A stretch of DNA of 64,000 nt from Solimicrobium silvestre (GCF_002976435.1 NZ_PUGF01000023.1:1-64000); one strand, 5' to 3'; shown: positions 35,272 through 46,109, counted from the stretch's first letter. Notes: generated from the letters alone by a model not told the origin. Translations and numbers: made by a program.

Positions 35272-38200
35272 TCAGTGAATGGAGCCGCTCCCATCCTGAT
35301 TTTCGGAATTCACCGTCAACGGCAATAATTCCTTTTCCAAAGCGAGGATAGATGCCTCCATTGCGATAACGGCAGTCGATACCCTGTCCATTGCAACCGG
35401 ATCCTTGCACGCCAGCTCAAGTTCCTCACAACGGAATATCACATCGTTTGCCCGAATCATATTCGCTCCGCCTTTGATTTTATGAGCCAGCTCGCTCAAG
35501 TTCGCCACATCGGCATTATCAGAATAAACCCGTAATAAATTCAGGTCTTTACGATTACTATTAATTAATTCTATTATCAATTTCTGTATCAACTGGGGCT
35601 GACTTCCTACTAATTTTTCCATGCCACCAAGATCATAACGGGCAAGGTTTTCAGGCCTTGTTGATGCACGCAATATAGGATTATGGGGCGTAATCTGTAA
35701 TTTTTTTGCCAGCGCTTCAAGACTGATTGGCTTAAAAAAGCAGTCATTCATTCCGGCGGCAATACAGCGCTCGCGTTCTTCTTCCTGCGCATTAGCGGTA
35801 AAACCGAACACCACGCACGCAGCTCTTTGCGTCTCCAACTCTTCCGCGCGTATGGTTCTAACCAAGTCATAACCGCTCATCACCGGCATATTGCAGTCGG
35901 TAATGACTACGTCGAAAAACTCCTTCTGCCACAGCTTCAGTCCAATTGCGCCATCTTCTGCTGAACTTACCTTGTGCCCCAAGTAATTAAGCTGCTCAGA
36001 CAGTAGCAATCGATTCGGCAAATAATCATCAACCACCAAAATAGTAAGCTTTCCATTGGGCGAAGGCTCCTTCAACGGCTCAGCAGCAAGCGTCAGAACC
36101 GGTTCCAGCGTGCTGACAGTAAACGTGATGTGGACTTCGGTACCCTCGCCCGCCATGCTATTCAACCGCAAACTGCCGCCCATTAACTCACAAAGAGTAC
36201 GGCTAATGACCAGACCCAGACCGGTACCGACACGGCCATGCAGAGTATTGTTTTCAGCCTGTGAAAACGGCTGGAACAGACGTAACTGGTCTTCGTCGGA
36301 AATGCCGATGCCGCTGTCCTTGATCAGCAACTGCACCTGCAAATGTTCCGAGTCCGGCTGTGTGCCAGCAAGGCGAATAGTCACCTGACCGGATTGGGTG
36401 AATTTGATCGCGTTACTGACAATGTTCGACAAAATCTGCTTAAAGCGCATCGGGTCCATCAACACATCCCGATTAACGCTGGTATCCAGATCAAGCACCA
36501 AACGCAAGCCCTTTTGCCTTGCCAGCCCGTCAAAAACGCGCACAACAGACTCGACCTGTTCACGTAAATTACACCTTTCGGGAGCCAGGCGCAGGTTATT
36601 GGCCTCAATTTTGACCACATCCAGAATATCGCCGATCAATTCCAGCAAATGTTGAGCCGAGCTATAAGCCACTTCAACGGCGGCGCGATCGAATACATCG
36701 TCGTCCGCTTTTTTCAATACCAGCTCAAGCATTCCGACAACAGCATTGATCGGGGTGCGGATTTCATGACTCATGGTAGCTAAAAATGTGGTTTTAGCTT
36801 TGCTCGCACTGTCGGCAATTTCTTTTGCTTTTTCCAGATTTTCCAGTAGTTGTTGCCGCTCCGTGACATCGATATAACTACATATCACACCTTTTATTTC
36901 ACCTGTTAAATCATGGTAAGCAAGTAGCCAAAGATAAACCCAAAATACGTTATCGCCCTTATACAACTTACGTATTCCCTGAATAGTGACTCCCTGCTCA
37001 AGAACCCGATCAACATCTGCCTCGAGTCCCTCAATCTCCTGCGTATCTGTCAGGCCGACTGCAGATACCTTACCAATGACATCTTCTTTTTTTAACCCCA
37101 AATCATTCAACATATAGTCATTGCACAAAAGTAGTGTGCCGTTTCTATCTCTGACATAAATCGGAAATGGTGCGCCGTTTGTCAGGTTTTCCATGAATTT
37201 CAATTGATCTGCCAAGGCTAACTGAGCAGAGTGAAGCTCTCGGGTATGCCGTTTTAATCTTAAATTCCATAGAAGTGCAATAATTAAACAAAGAGCAGCG
37301 CCGCCTAATACTTGGTAAATAAGGCGCTGATAGTCAGACCATTGCTGCGGTGCAGCCGGCGCATTCGGCTGCCAGCGGCTCACCAACAATTCAAGTTCAT
37401 CAGGAGGAATAGCTTGCAGCGCTTTGTCCAGGATCGAATGTAATTCAACATCACTTCGTTTGACGGCAAATGCAGGTTGGGAAATAATGCCTTCGGAATC
37501 GAGGTCAATAGTGGAAGAGATGATGAGCCGGTCATGAAACAGATTGGGTAAATAATACTCAGCCACAGCCAGAAGATCCACGGTGGCATCGGCCTTTCCC
37601 GACTCAACGAAACCTAAGGCATCAATGTGATTTTTTGTTTCAATAATGGTGATCGTCGGAAATTTTTCATGCAGATATTTGATCAGTATGGTGTTGGCAG
37701 TCAATGCAATTTTTTTATTATCAAGTTGCCTGAACGATGTGATGGGAAGTCCATTTTTTCTTACAACAAAAACATGCTGATCTTTAAAAAATGGCCGGGT
37801 AAATAAGAACGATTTGGCGCGTTCATCCGTATAAGAAAGCTGTCCAAGAACATCGATGTTCCCATCATGCAATTGTGGTTCCATCGAACTAAAGTCAGGA
37901 TTACGCTTAACATCGAACACAATCCCTGTTTGCAATTCAATATTGCTCAATATATCCGCAACCAAGCCCCTGAATTTACCTTTTTCATCAAAATAAGAAA
38001 TCGGTGCCTGATAGTCGGGAACCTCAATACTCACCACCGGATGCTCAGTCAACCAGCGCTGTTCTGCGCGGGTCATTATCCACCTGTCGGTATCGATCAG
38101 AATACTGTTCGTTCCGCCCCAGCGTTTCATAATATTAATTTTTTGCTCTAACTTGATGACGCTCAATGCCTTGTTAACGATATTTTTTAACCTGACATCG

Positions 38201-38949
38201 CTTTTTTTAAACGCAAAACTATAGCCGTCCGATTTAACATCGCTAACCTTATATAGCTTCAGATAGCGTGAGTAATTGCGATTAAGTAAGTAATGTGCCG
38301 TCGTTAAATCCGCGATCAGTAAATCGGTCTGAGCAAAAGCTGCCGCTCCCATCGCACAATTGATGGACGGGTAAATTTTAATAATCGCCTTAGGGTATCT
38401 TCGGGACAACTCCGAAGTTGTGACATAGTCAGAAGCAACAGCAATGCTGAGACCTTCTAAATCCAGCGAAAAACGCCGTTTGTCGCCAATACGGGAAACT
38501 AGTACAGATTGACCATTAATATACGGTGTACTTAACACAAATGGCCGCTCAAACACGTCGAACTGATTGGAGGTTCCCAGTAAATCAATTTGCCCATCGG
38601 CCAAGGCCTTCAAAGCCAACTCCCGATTTGCATAACGAAGCACATCAAATTTAGTTCCCAATAACTGGGATACCACATCACTATAGTCGGCAGTGGCCCC
38701 CGCATATTCCCGGTTATAAATGGAAAAATCAAACGGCGGCGTATCAGGACTGGCCACCCCCAGCTTTAACACTTTTTTAGTTCTTAACCAATGCCAATCA
38801 TCAGCACTTAACGGAACATCGCTACGGGTAATGACGGTTCGTTCCGGCAAGGTCAAGCGGTCAACGGCAAGCGTATCAGCTATTGAAAAGTGACTTGCTA
38901 ACACCAACAGAAATAAAAAAAACTTCAAATTGCTAGCAATCCTATTCAT
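35272..38949 (-). CDS. BvgS/EvgS-like hybrid sensor histidine kinase
   Basis: This 1225-aa kinase has the BvgS layout: signal peptide, two periplasmic Venus-flytrap (solute-binding type 3) domains (about 55-280 and 300-520), a membrane helix (about 545-565), PAS (about 585-700), HisKA with the phospho-acceptor His in MSHEIRTPINAVVGML, HATPase (NAIKFTQ and GTGLGLVISRTL), receiver (about 965-1085, DVVITDCNMPVMSGYDL) and a C-terminal HPt domain (LAHKIKGGANMI). Length is close to Bordetella BvgS. Its start overlaps the stop of the regulator gene (ATGA). It sits directly downstream of the Ecp-like pilus operon in the same direction and is the probable controller of it. Confidence 0.93.
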   Translation of the reverse strand: MNRIASNLKFFLFLLVLASHFSIADTLAVDRLTLPERTVITRSDVPLSADDWHWLRTKKVLKLGVASPDTPPFDFSIYNREYAGATADYSDVVSQLLGTKFDVLRYANRELALKALADGQIDLLGTSNQFDVFERPFVLSTPYINGQSVLVSRIGDKRRFSLDLEGLSIAVASDYVTTSELSRRYPKAIIKIYPSINCAMGAAAFAQTDLLIADLTTAHYLLNRNYSRYLKLYKVSDVKSDGYSFAFKKSDVRLKNIVNKALSVIKLEQKINIMKRWGGTNSILIDTDRWIMTRAEQRWLTEHPVVSIEVPDYQAPISYFDEKGKFRGLVADILSNIELQTGIVFDVKRNPDFSSMEPQLHDGNIDVLGQLSYTDERAKSFLFTRPFFKDQHVFVVRKNGLPITSFRQLDNKKIALTANTILIKYLHEKFPTITIIETKNHIDALGFVESGKADATVDLLAVAEYYLPNLFHDRLIISSTIDLDSEGIISQPAFAVKRSDVELHSILDKALQAIPPDELELLVSRWQPNAPAAPQQWSDYQRLIYQVLGGAALCLIIALLWNLRLKRHTRELHSAQLALADQLKFMENLTNGAPFPIYVRDRNGTLLLCNDYMLNDLGLKKEDVIGKVSAVGLTDTQEIEGLEADVDRVLEQGVTIQGIRKLYKGDNVFWVYLWLLAYHDLTGEIKGVICSYIDVTERQQLLENLEKAKEIADSASKAKTTFLATMSHEIRTPINAVVGMLELVLKKADDDVFDRAAVEVAYSSAQHLLELIGDILDVVKIEANNLRLAPERCNLREQVESVVRVFDGLARQKGLRLVLDLDTSVNRDVLMDPMRFKQILSNIVSNAIKFTQSGQVTIRLAGTQPDSEHLQVQLLIKDSGIGISDEDQLRLFQPFSQAENNTLHGRVGTGLGLVISRTLCELMGGSLRLNSMAGEGTEVHITFTVSTLEPVLTLAAEPLKEPSPNGKLTILVVDDYLPNRLLLSEQLNYLGHKVSSAEDGAIGLKLWQKEFFDVVITDCNMPVMSGYDLVRTIRAEELETQRAACVVFGFTANAQEEERERCIAAGMNDCFFKPISLEALAKKLQITPHNPILRASTRPENLARYDLGGMEKLVGSQPQLIQKLIIELINSNRKDLNLLRVYSDNADVANLSELAHKIKGGANMIRANDVIFRCEELELACKDPVAMDRVSTAVIAMEASILALEKELLPLTVNSENQDGSGSIH

Positions 38950-39572
38950 ACCAACGAATTTCGCTTGGCTATTTCAATTAAATCAGTCAACGAATTGGCA
39001 TTCAGCTTTTGTAACAGTCGCACCTTATAGGTACTGATTGTTTTCGGACTGAGTAACATATTCTCAGCGATATCATTATTACTGTTACCAATAACAAGCT
39101 GCTGCAACACCATCATTTCACGGTTAGAAAGCGAATTTAAATTAACCATTTCGCTTTTCGTCGTATCCAAAGACGGCGCCGCACCCAACGATTGCCGAGG
39201 GAAATAATAATTATTAATTAAAATGGCTTTAATCGCGTCAATCAATTCCGTAAGATCTTTTTCCTTACTCACATAACCGGATGCGCCGGCTTGCATGCAG
39301 CGCGTAATCATATGCTGCGATGATTGGGCAGACAGCACCAATACACTGGTAGCCAAGGCCGCTTGTCTGATCCGGTGAATCACCTGAAAACCGTCCAATT
39401 TCGGAATGCCGATATCCAGAATAAGAATATCGGGTTCGTTTTTTTGCGCTAACGACACGGCATCAATACCGTTATCCGTTTCGGCCACGACATCATACCC
39501 GCCACGCTCCAGCAAAACACGTACAGCCAAACGAATCACAGGATGATCATCAACGATCATTATTTTAGTCAT
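38946..39572 (-). CDS. BvgA/EvgA-like response regulator
   Basis: This 208-aa NarL/LuxR-type regulator has a receiver domain with acceptor Asp in ILILDIGIPKLDG, the Lys in GYVSKEKDL, and a C-terminal helix-turn-helix (LSNREMMVLQQLVIGNSNNDIAENMLLSPKTISTYKVRLLQKL). It is translationally coupled to the kinase gene. By analogy with Bordetella it should activate adhesin genes when phosphorylated; candidate heptad sites lie before the pilin gene (47568-47594). Confidence 0.93.
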   Translation of the reverse strand: MTKIMIVDDHPVIRLAVRVLLERGGYDVVAETDNGIDAVSLAQKNEPDILILDIGIPKLDGFQVIHRIRQAALATSVLVLSAQSSQHMITRCMQAGASGYVSKEKDLTELIDAIKAILINNYYFPRQSLGAAPSLDTTKSEMVNLNSLSNREMMVLQQLVIGNSNNDIAENMLLSPKTISTYKVRLLQKLNANSLTDLIEIAKRNSLV

Positions 39573-40133
39573 GCAACACTTTCTTATTATTCACAGCACA
39601 TTTAATTAACAAAACCGACTGTTTTTCAGACTTGATGCATCACTATAAAATGCTCTCAAGCTAAGCTTACGCCCCCCCTTCAATGACGTCCAGATCCAGG
39701 TCTAAATAGTTACCCTAGATTAATTCGTCATGAATAAACGGCCAGCGATATGCACAAAGCCCGCAATAATAACGGATATATAGTCGTCGTCATTACATTG
39801 AGCTCTTTTTGATCTTGTTTTTTATTTAATGCGGGAGCAATTATTTCTCTATGGAAAATAATTGTAAGCGCGGCCAATATCATTGTCGTTACCGCTGTCA
39901 TCACAGTCTAATATTGAGGGAGGCTATATTGAAGGGAAGCTTGTTGAAGCTGTGACACGGATGCTCTTTGATACCAGCGATGATAAATAGAAATTTCTGA
40001 TTCAAACGCTATGAACTGTAGACACTCCGCAATTAACGCCATAGAAACCAGGAGGAATTAAAACACCACTATTAACGTTTAATAGCATAAGGATATTCAT
40101 TAGTTCGGCTTCGGCACACACGTCCGTTACACT
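39573..40133. other. intergenic region between regulator and pilus genes
   Basis: No complete gene is seen. On the plus strand near 39913-39990 a short open stretch reads IEGGYIEGKLVEAVTRMLFD and ends at TAG, without a start or ribosome-binding site; it may be a gene remnant. The AT-rich part next to 39573 probably holds the promoter of the two-component genes. Confidence 0.4.
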
Positions 40134-40787
40134 TTATGGCGTACCTGTCATTGGAATCTCTTGCATAGTTTCGTTGGATAAAAACAAAGTGCCGCTCTGG
40201 GCTGACAGCGTATCTAAAACTAATTCTCCGCCGGGGATCAAATATTTTTCTTTAACGCATTTTTCTGCTTCGTCGCTACACGGTGCCTGAGCATAGGCCA
40301 AATACACCGTATTGCCGTTATTACGTAGCACGCCATTACTTAACTGGTAGGACTGTTTGGGTTGACGCGGTTGTACCACTAAGATAGTACTTAAACTGGC
40401 CGTACCGCTAAAATACGCTTCCGAAACAGAATGCATTGAAAAACCGGGGCGCTCATGAAAGGTCACTCGGTAATAACGCGGCTGATCGTCCGAAGGGCCT
40501 TGGTAATACAACTTTAAAAACTTGGTTTCATTAGGGCGCAACAACAACTGCTTGGGCGCATACAGCAACGCCCCCTTTACTACTTTATGCAGCTTTGCTC
40601 CCTTGTAAGGTGGGTCGGTTTCTTCTACCGTTACCTGGTAATAACGCGCCTGAGTCGAATCATTGAGTACCGCCTTTGATAAATACGTCTGGTTACTGCC
40701 CATAAAATAGGTCATTTCACCCACCGTAATCGACCACGCAGAAGCACTGGAACTGAGCAACAGTAATGCAATCACTTTTTTATACAT
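40134..40787 (-). CDS. ecpE: Ecp-type fimbrial chaperone, EcpE-like
   Basis: This 217-aa periplasmic chaperone has a signal peptide (MYKKVIALLLLSSSASAWS) and the immunoglobulin-like chaperone pattern (LLRPNETKFLKLYYQGPSDDQPRYYRVTFHER). In the E. coli common pilus a second chaperone, EcpE, follows the tip protein; the position here is the same. The ATG at 40787 is chosen for GGAGAG upstream and the signal peptide; the open frame extends 27 codons further into ecpD. It ends the operon. Confidence 0.82.
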   Translation of the reverse strand: MYKKVIALLLLSSSASAWSITVGEMTYFMGSNQTYLSKAVLNDSTQARYYQVTVEETDPPYKGAKLHKVVKGALLYAPKQLLLRPNETKFLKLYYQGPSDDQPRYYRVTFHERPGFSMHSVSEAYFSGTASLSTILVVQPRQPKQSYQLSNGVLRNNGNTVYLAYAQAPCSDEAEKCVKEKYLIPGGELVLDTLSAQSGTLFLSNETMQEIPMTGTP

Positions 40788-40860
40788 TACTTCTCTCCGG
40801 CTCAAAACAGCACCTGGCCTATCTTTTATAAAGAAACTTGCAAGCTGCTTTAAAAATAGT

Positions 40861-42468
40861 TCAATCATTCCAGGTCGCCGTTACTTTGATATTACCCGTG
40901 GCTTTTGCTGAACCGGCCCAATAATTATCATTTATATCCGTCAATATGCGTCGGGAAGACAGATTAAACAGTAAATCCACCCATAATTCCCCCATATAAG
41001 GAGTACCCAAGGTTTCCGTCCAGGGCATGCCGGTAATATCGGACTCCGTTCCGGAACAATCCGAATCCACCTGCTGCCGGGAAACGCCGTCCTTGCCAGA
41101 GAACGCCAATGCCAGCGGCACCGCAATAAACTGAGCCGGTTTGCTGTCGGTAGTAAATTTGCAGTAGGCGCGACCATCGCTATCCTGAGTTGCGGTGTCA
41201 CCTGTCACACTCATGGTTACGTTGGTTGCCTTGGATGGCCCGGACTGTTTGACTGTATACGGAATGCTAATGGCCGAGTTGCTGCCGATAGTTCCCTGAT
41301 AATACCCATCAACCGCTAAGCCAGGATTGCGCTCGGTAATGGAAATCTGATAATTGATGCGATTAATGGTTAATTTAGTAAAAATGGGAAATGGTGCAAT
41401 AAATTGTGGCGTTTGGTTCGGGTATAGCGAAACTAATGGGCTATCAACCAACACAACCTGCTCATTACTTCCCAACTGACTATCAATCCAGTCAGCGCTC
41501 ATAAATAGTTTTACCTGAGGAGTAATAACGGTATCTGTGACGGGTACTAAAGCTCCATCAACTAAAAAAGAAACTCCGGCTACCGTAGACTTCAATGAAT
41601 ACATCTCTAATGATCCAGAGGTACTAATAGGACATGCCACACCACTCGGCGATGCCACAATCTCGCATCCAGCAGGTACCGTCGTCAATACTTTCTGTGA
41701 ACTTATGCCTATCACCCCAGCTGAAAGCGGATCAATGCTGCCATTCTCAATCGCTGGCAGTATATTCAGAGTAGATTTATTTAAACCAAAGGTTCCCTCT
41801 GCACCAACGGCTCCTTCCGCCTTGGTGGTCATACGTTCAAAAATTTGACTATTCTCTAAGTAGTTAGGATAGTAGACATCCAAAGAAACTGCGGTCAATG
41901 ATTTTTTTGCAATAATTGCGGCAGCTAAAACATTTCTCGATTTCCCTTGAACTTGAGCTCCGCGTGGATTATTGCTATTTGATTTATCACCCAGTAAATT
42001 TGGAGTGTAACTAGACTCATACGTTACACCGTTATACGACAACATATAGCCGCCCGGTTTACCAGGCGCATCCGGTTGCCAAGAAAATGGGTAATTTTCA
42101 TTTACAACAAAAGGAAAGCGATCAGACAATATATTGTAAATTCCACCCTGAATAAAATACATCCCCACACCCAGAAAGTAATTCCAGTCACTGGCTCCTT
42201 TAAATGGAAAAGATATTGCCATCGTTGTCATGTTTGGAGCATTTTTATTATAAATTCCAAATATGCCGCCTTCGGCAATTGGTGAGTTTGTTTGAATCAA
42301 ATAATTAGATCCAAATTTAATAAGGACCGGCTGAATCGACGTCACTATATTTCCATGGTACTTAACGCCTATTGGTTCTCCAGGCAAACCAGGATCTGGT
42401 GCTGACCAAACATTCATTCCGACAAAAAATAACACGACTGCACTAGACTTAATTAACTTACTTAACAT
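40861..42468 (-). CDS. ecpD: Ecp-type tip adhesin, EcpD-like
   Basis: This 535-aa secreted protein has a signal peptide (SSAVVLFFVGMNVWSA) and the length and place of EcpD (547 aa in E. coli), the tip adhesin of the common pilus. It lies between usher and second chaperone. Fold details cannot be read, but the C-terminal part resembles a pilin domain ending in TGNIKVTATWND, analogous to the FVASW ending of the pilins. The ATG at 42468 starts the signal peptide; an upstream in-frame start adds 14 residues. Confidence 0.8.
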   Translation of the reverse strand: MLSKLIKSSAVVLFFVGMNVWSAPDPGLPGEPIGVKYHGNIVTSIQPVLIKFGSNYLIQTNSPIAEGGIFGIYNKNAPNMTTMAISFPFKGASDWNYFLGVGMYFIQGGIYNILSDRFPFVVNENYPFSWQPDAPGKPGGYMLSYNGVTYESSYTPNLLGDKSNSNNPRGAQVQGKSRNVLAAAIIAKKSLTAVSLDVYYPNYLENSQIFERMTTKAEGAVGAEGTFGLNKSTLNILPAIENGSIDPLSAGVIGISSQKVLTTVPAGCEIVASPSGVACPISTSGSLEMYSLKSTVAGVSFLVDGALVPVTDTVITPQVKLFMSADWIDSQLGSNEQVVLVDSPLVSLYPNQTPQFIAPFPIFTKLTINRINYQISITERNPGLAVDGYYQGTIGSNSAISIPYTVKQSGPSKATNVTMSVTGDTATQDSDGRAYCKFTTDSKPAQFIAVPLALAFSGKDGVSRQQVDSDCSGTESDITGMPWTETLGTPYMGELWVDLLFNLSSRRILTDINDNYWAGSAKATGNIKVTATWND

Positions 42469-42549
42469 AAATAACACCCCAAACGCACTACACCCGTCAT
42501 AGACAAGCAAGAATAATTACAACAAAATTGCTTAGATTTACTAAAACCA

Positions 42550-45318
42550 TCAATCACTGAAAACACTACCTACTACAGACTCCGCTGCTGGTATTGCTGT
42601 TTGCATATCCGGCTTTGCCGCCTCATAAAGTTGCTTGCCATTAGGCTTCATGGATGGGCAAAATACTTCATTCACCCACATTGCGCCTTTGGCTGCGCTC
42701 AGATCAAAATCGATCTGACATGACTGATTTTTTGCCACTTCATAACTTACACTGGGGTTTACCGAATCTACGTCGACCGAAAATCCGCCATCTTCATCCG
42801 TAGTAGCTGTGCCGATATGATTACTTAATACCACGCCGGGTTTCGGCTGCCCATTTTCTGTCAACACGCCAAAAACAGTCACCAATCGTTTCAGTTTTGG
42901 GCTTAACAAACCCACATTCCCCGGATAGAGTACGAAATCTTGTTCGCTATTTTGGATATCATAATTTTCCGGCGATTTTGCGCTACTGCGTACGGCCATA
43001 GACGCTGTCGAAAAAGCCGGAGCCGGTACAAATGAGGTGCTGTTTTCCAGCAGATTGGATCCACCGTTGACCATTAAATCCAGTTGTCCGCGTGCCTCAT
43101 CGTCCACCTTGACTAAGATCCCGGCATCAGCCTGACTATTGGTCATGCCGAAACCACCTTTATTCCAGCCAGCGCTGCCACTCATACCACCCGTGACATC
43201 AACCCCTTTGTTCAAGCTATTGCTACCCACAACGGCATCCCAGGCAAAGATACTATTACGGCCATTGGCACGTACATTAATATTGCTTGATATGTCTGCA
43301 TTTGGATCGTCCAAAGAACGAGTTCTGGATACATTGGTTCCCAGGTGATCGAGGCCATCGATATTTTTTGGCGTCCATGCGGCATTAACCCCAATCATTT
43401 CACTGTTCAGACTACGTGAATAATCAATACCGCCTGTGCCGAAGCTAAAGGTGAAATTAACTCCCACGTAATACGACTGCTGTAAATTACCTGCACTACT
43501 GGGCATGCTGTTACCCAGACCGATCTCGGTATAGTTATTATCAAAGTCCTGCTGATGGGTTTGCCAATACTTTCCAGCGTTCAAACGCGCTTCTACCCAA
43601 TGATTACGATAGATACTTTGTGAAAAATCCAGCCGGGATATTCTATTATTATTCTGCCGGTCTAACGAAACACTGCCGGTAATCTGTGACGACTTGGATA
43701 AGTTAAAGGTGTTTTGCAGATCAAACGTACCGCCCAAACTGGCAAAATTACGGTCTGTCATTGCACTTTCCGGTTTCCCCTTTCTCGCATAATCCAGCAT
43801 TCCCCAAACACTGCCCGAACCGAGACTCAGACTGCTGGACAAGGTGCCATTATGGCTACCGTCAGAAGTTACTCCAAACTGGCCGCTGATGGAACCGTGG
43901 CTAAAATTTTTCTGAAAGCCTGGCTCAATCACCATCAAGGAACCATAAGAGTAAACGGAGGCACTTAAATCCACCCAAGGTAGGTTGTATTGGCCGCTTG
44001 CTCCAACTAAATGCGTCGATGTTCCGTCATAGGTGTTTTGATAATTACCCGCAAAAAACTGATATTGGTTCCCTGCCCCGATTGAAGACGACATTTTGTA
44101 GACCATCTCTTCTTTACTCGAAACCACCTGTCCATTCACGATCACATCAACCCGCGCCAGATAATTCCCCCCGGGCAAAGCGCTGGTATCCACCTCCTGG
44201 TTTCCCAATGCGACTTGCTGCACATTAAGGAGTTTGCCATCGCGATAAATGGATACCTGCCCACTTGCAGGCATGAATACGTAAATAGGGTTTTTAGAAA
44301 GACTGGTGTCCGTTTTTTCGGATCGACCTTTATTACCGGCAATAACACCAATAAATTTCCCGCTGTTGGCGTAGGAAATTCGACCTAAATCACTCATCGC
44401 CCATAAGCTCAAATAACCGGCAGAAACATTTACCCCCTGGTAATCATGGCTAAAACGCGCCTCATACAAATCACCTGGCTGATTGGCTCGCACATCACCA
44501 TCGAGCGTGAAGTTGTTCACGCCATACGATGTAACCGATTTAGCGCGAAAGTAGCCGTCTGGATTTTGGCCGCTCAAGCGAACCATCGATCCGTTGTAAT
44601 TTAAAATGCCGCTAAGATTTTTTTCGGTACTATCCGGCAACGCGGTAATCCTTAAACGTGCTTCTTGAGAATAAGCTTCTTGAGGCAGATCACCGATTAG
44701 CTCAAACGTCATTACGTCAAAACACAGACCTATTGCAGCGGCAGGATCTGAACCTGCATTCTTGTCGCTCGTATCAGAATGAAGATGATTTTTATTTTGC
44801 TTGTCAGTTGCCGCTCCGTCCAATGCAGTGCGAGAGCATTGCTGGTAATGAATGGGCTTGCCGTATTGCTGCTCGATTAAAGCTTGATATTCGGCAGTAA
44901 CTTTTGAGTTACCAACAGACAGATGATCGATCGTTAAAAAGTCCCCTGTATGGCGTAGTGTAGCTTTACCAACCTCCTCGGCACCTTGTGGTGTTTTCAA
45001 AAGAAATGGCACCTCGACGCCTGCTTGCAATAACGCAAAAAATTCTGGCGGGAAAGCGTCCTTACCCAAGGCTTTGTCGGTGAAGTTTGCAAGCACAGCA
45101 GGCGAATTAGTCGGAGTTACCTCACTTGCCGATGTGGAATTCTCATCCAGCTCTGCTGCAAAAACAGGAAATGCCTGTACAAACAAGAAGGTACTGAGCA
45201 AACAAAAATGCCGTCCAAACTGCTCCGAAAATGGCGCCACCAACAATTTTTTCTTTTCAAAACAAGACAAACTTAATGCATTCAAAACCTTCTCCCACAG
45301 AGAACACATTAATAACAT
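42550..45318 (-). CDS. ecpC: outer-membrane usher, EcpC/CS1 type
   Basis: This 922-aa usher forms the outer-membrane pore and assembles pilus subunits. It has a long signal region ending near FPVFAAE, a usher barrel rich in beta strands (for example MVRLSGQNPDGYFRAKSVTS, GAGNQYQFFAGNYQNTYDG) and a C-terminal plug-like domain with a Cys pair (KNQSCQIDFDLSAA and NEVFCPS). Start is uncertain: ATG 45318 has GGAGG close upstream, and a TTG at 45285 has GGAG at better spacing and would shorten the unusually long signal region. Confidence 0.85.
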   Translation of the reverse strand: MLLMCSLWEKVLNALSLSCFEKKKLLVAPFSEQFGRHFCLLSTFLFVQAFPVFAAELDENSTSASEVTPTNSPAVLANFTDKALGKDAFPPEFFALLQAGVEVPFLLKTPQGAEEVGKATLRHTGDFLTIDHLSVGNSKVTAEYQALIEQQYGKPIHYQQCSRTALDGAATDKQNKNHLHSDTSDKNAGSDPAAAIGLCFDVMTFELIGDLPQEAYSQEARLRITALPDSTEKNLSGILNYNGSMVRLSGQNPDGYFRAKSVTSYGVNNFTLDGDVRANQPGDLYEARFSHDYQGVNVSAGYLSLWAMSDLGRISYANSGKFIGVIAGNKGRSEKTDTSLSKNPIYVFMPASGQVSIYRDGKLLNVQQVALGNQEVDTSALPGGNYLARVDVIVNGQVVSSKEEMVYKMSSSIGAGNQYQFFAGNYQNTYDGTSTHLVGASGQYNLPWVDLSASVYSYGSLMVIEPGFQKNFSHGSISGQFGVTSDGSHNGTLSSSLSLGSGSVWGMLDYARKGKPESAMTDRNFASLGGTFDLQNTFNLSKSSQITGSVSLDRQNNNRISRLDFSQSIYRNHWVEARLNAGKYWQTHQQDFDNNYTEIGLGNSMPSSAGNLQQSYYVGVNFTFSFGTGGIDYSRSLNSEMIGVNAAWTPKNIDGLDHLGTNVSRTRSLDDPNADISSNINVRANGRNSIFAWDAVVGSNSLNKGVDVTGGMSGSAGWNKGGFGMTNSQADAGILVKVDDEARGQLDLMVNGGSNLLENSTSFVPAPAFSTASMAVRSSAKSPENYDIQNSEQDFVLYPGNVGLLSPKLKRLVTVFGVLTENGQPKPGVVLSNHIGTATTDEDGGFSVDVDSVNPSVSYEVAKNQSCQIDFDLSAAKGAMWVNEVFCPSMKPNGKQLYEAAKPDMQTAIPAAESVVGSVFSD

Positions 45319-45364
45319 GTTCCTCCATACCAACTTAAACTATGAAACAAACCGCTCTTTTTAA

Positions 45365-46042
45365 CTATTCGCCTCCAGCAATAAACTCATATTTGAGTCC
45401 GTGCCAAATACCATAACCGTCAAAGACCTTGAATTTTTTTGAGAAATCAACGCGCTCACCCGGCAAAATAAACTCCTCAGAAGCGCATGGAGTCAACCCA
45501 TCCGCCGTATCTCCCGCACACTGCCCAATAGCAACCGTCTGCATAAAGCTATTTCCCACATTTTTAATGGCACCCTTACCATCCACTTCGTACTTAAAAT
45601 CAAGCACTCTCGGGCGAGCAACCAAAATGGTGGCAATACTGATTTTTTGCTTGGCTTCAATAGATGCTTTTGCAGTCAAATCCGTTGCCTTGCTCATACT
45701 CTGCTCAACAAAAATCAATTGGTAATAACGCTCCCGATCATCCTTTGCGCCGTTATAGTAAATTTTTACCGAAGCAGATTTTTTAGGGCCCACCAATAAC
45801 GTTGCCGGTGAAACCAGCACATCAGGCGCGCCACCCAATACAGGAGCCAAGGACTTGGGGTTATCGACCTCAATCACTTTCGTAGTGACAAACTTGGCAA
45901 CCGATTCTTGATTTTTTATTTCCTTAACAACAAAAAATTCGGTATCTTGGATTTCAGTCGTTAATACACCAACATTAATCGCGTAGGCTCCACTAGCGCA
46001 CACCCAAAGCAATACGCTTACAAGAAATGGTTTTTTACTCAT
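45365..46042 (-). CDS. ecpB: Ecp-type fimbrial chaperone, EcpB-like
   Basis: This 225-aa periplasmic chaperone has a signal peptide (MSKKPFLVSVLLWVCASGAYA) and Ig-like chaperone blocks (VSPATLLVGPKKSASVKIYYNGAKDDRERYYQLIFVEQS). It resembles the second chaperone EcpE (same PRYY/ERYYQL strand), and it lies between pilin and usher as in ecpAB-C. GAGGGAG precedes the ATG at 46042, which is preferred to the upstream TTG of the open frame. Confidence 0.85.
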   Translation of the reverse strand: MSKKPFLVSVLLWVCASGAYAINVGVLTTEIQDTEFFVVKEIKNQESVAKFVTTKVIEVDNPKSLAPVLGGAPDVLVSPATLLVGPKKSASVKIYYNGAKDDRERYYQLIFVEQSMSKATDLTAKASIEAKQKISIATILVARPRVLDFKYEVDGKGAIKNVGNSFMQTVAIGQCAGDTADGLTPCASEEFILPGERVDFSKKFKVFDGYGIWHGLKYEFIAGGE

Positions 46043-46109
46043 TGACAACTCCCTCAACAATAAAAGAGGAGCTTCCTCCTCTTTTATTAATCACATATTA
46101 TTTCTATGC

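Noticed and set aside
35067-35294. Minus-strand 75-codon frame with a hydrophobic stretch
   Set aside because: It overlaps the terminator region of the 550-aa gene and the end of the kinase gene, and shows no family; a remnant is possible but not supported.
36056-36655. Antisense frames within the BvgS-like gene
   Set aside because: The minus-strand kinase domains are unambiguous here; the opposite frames have Cys/Arg/Ser-rich compositions typical of shadows.
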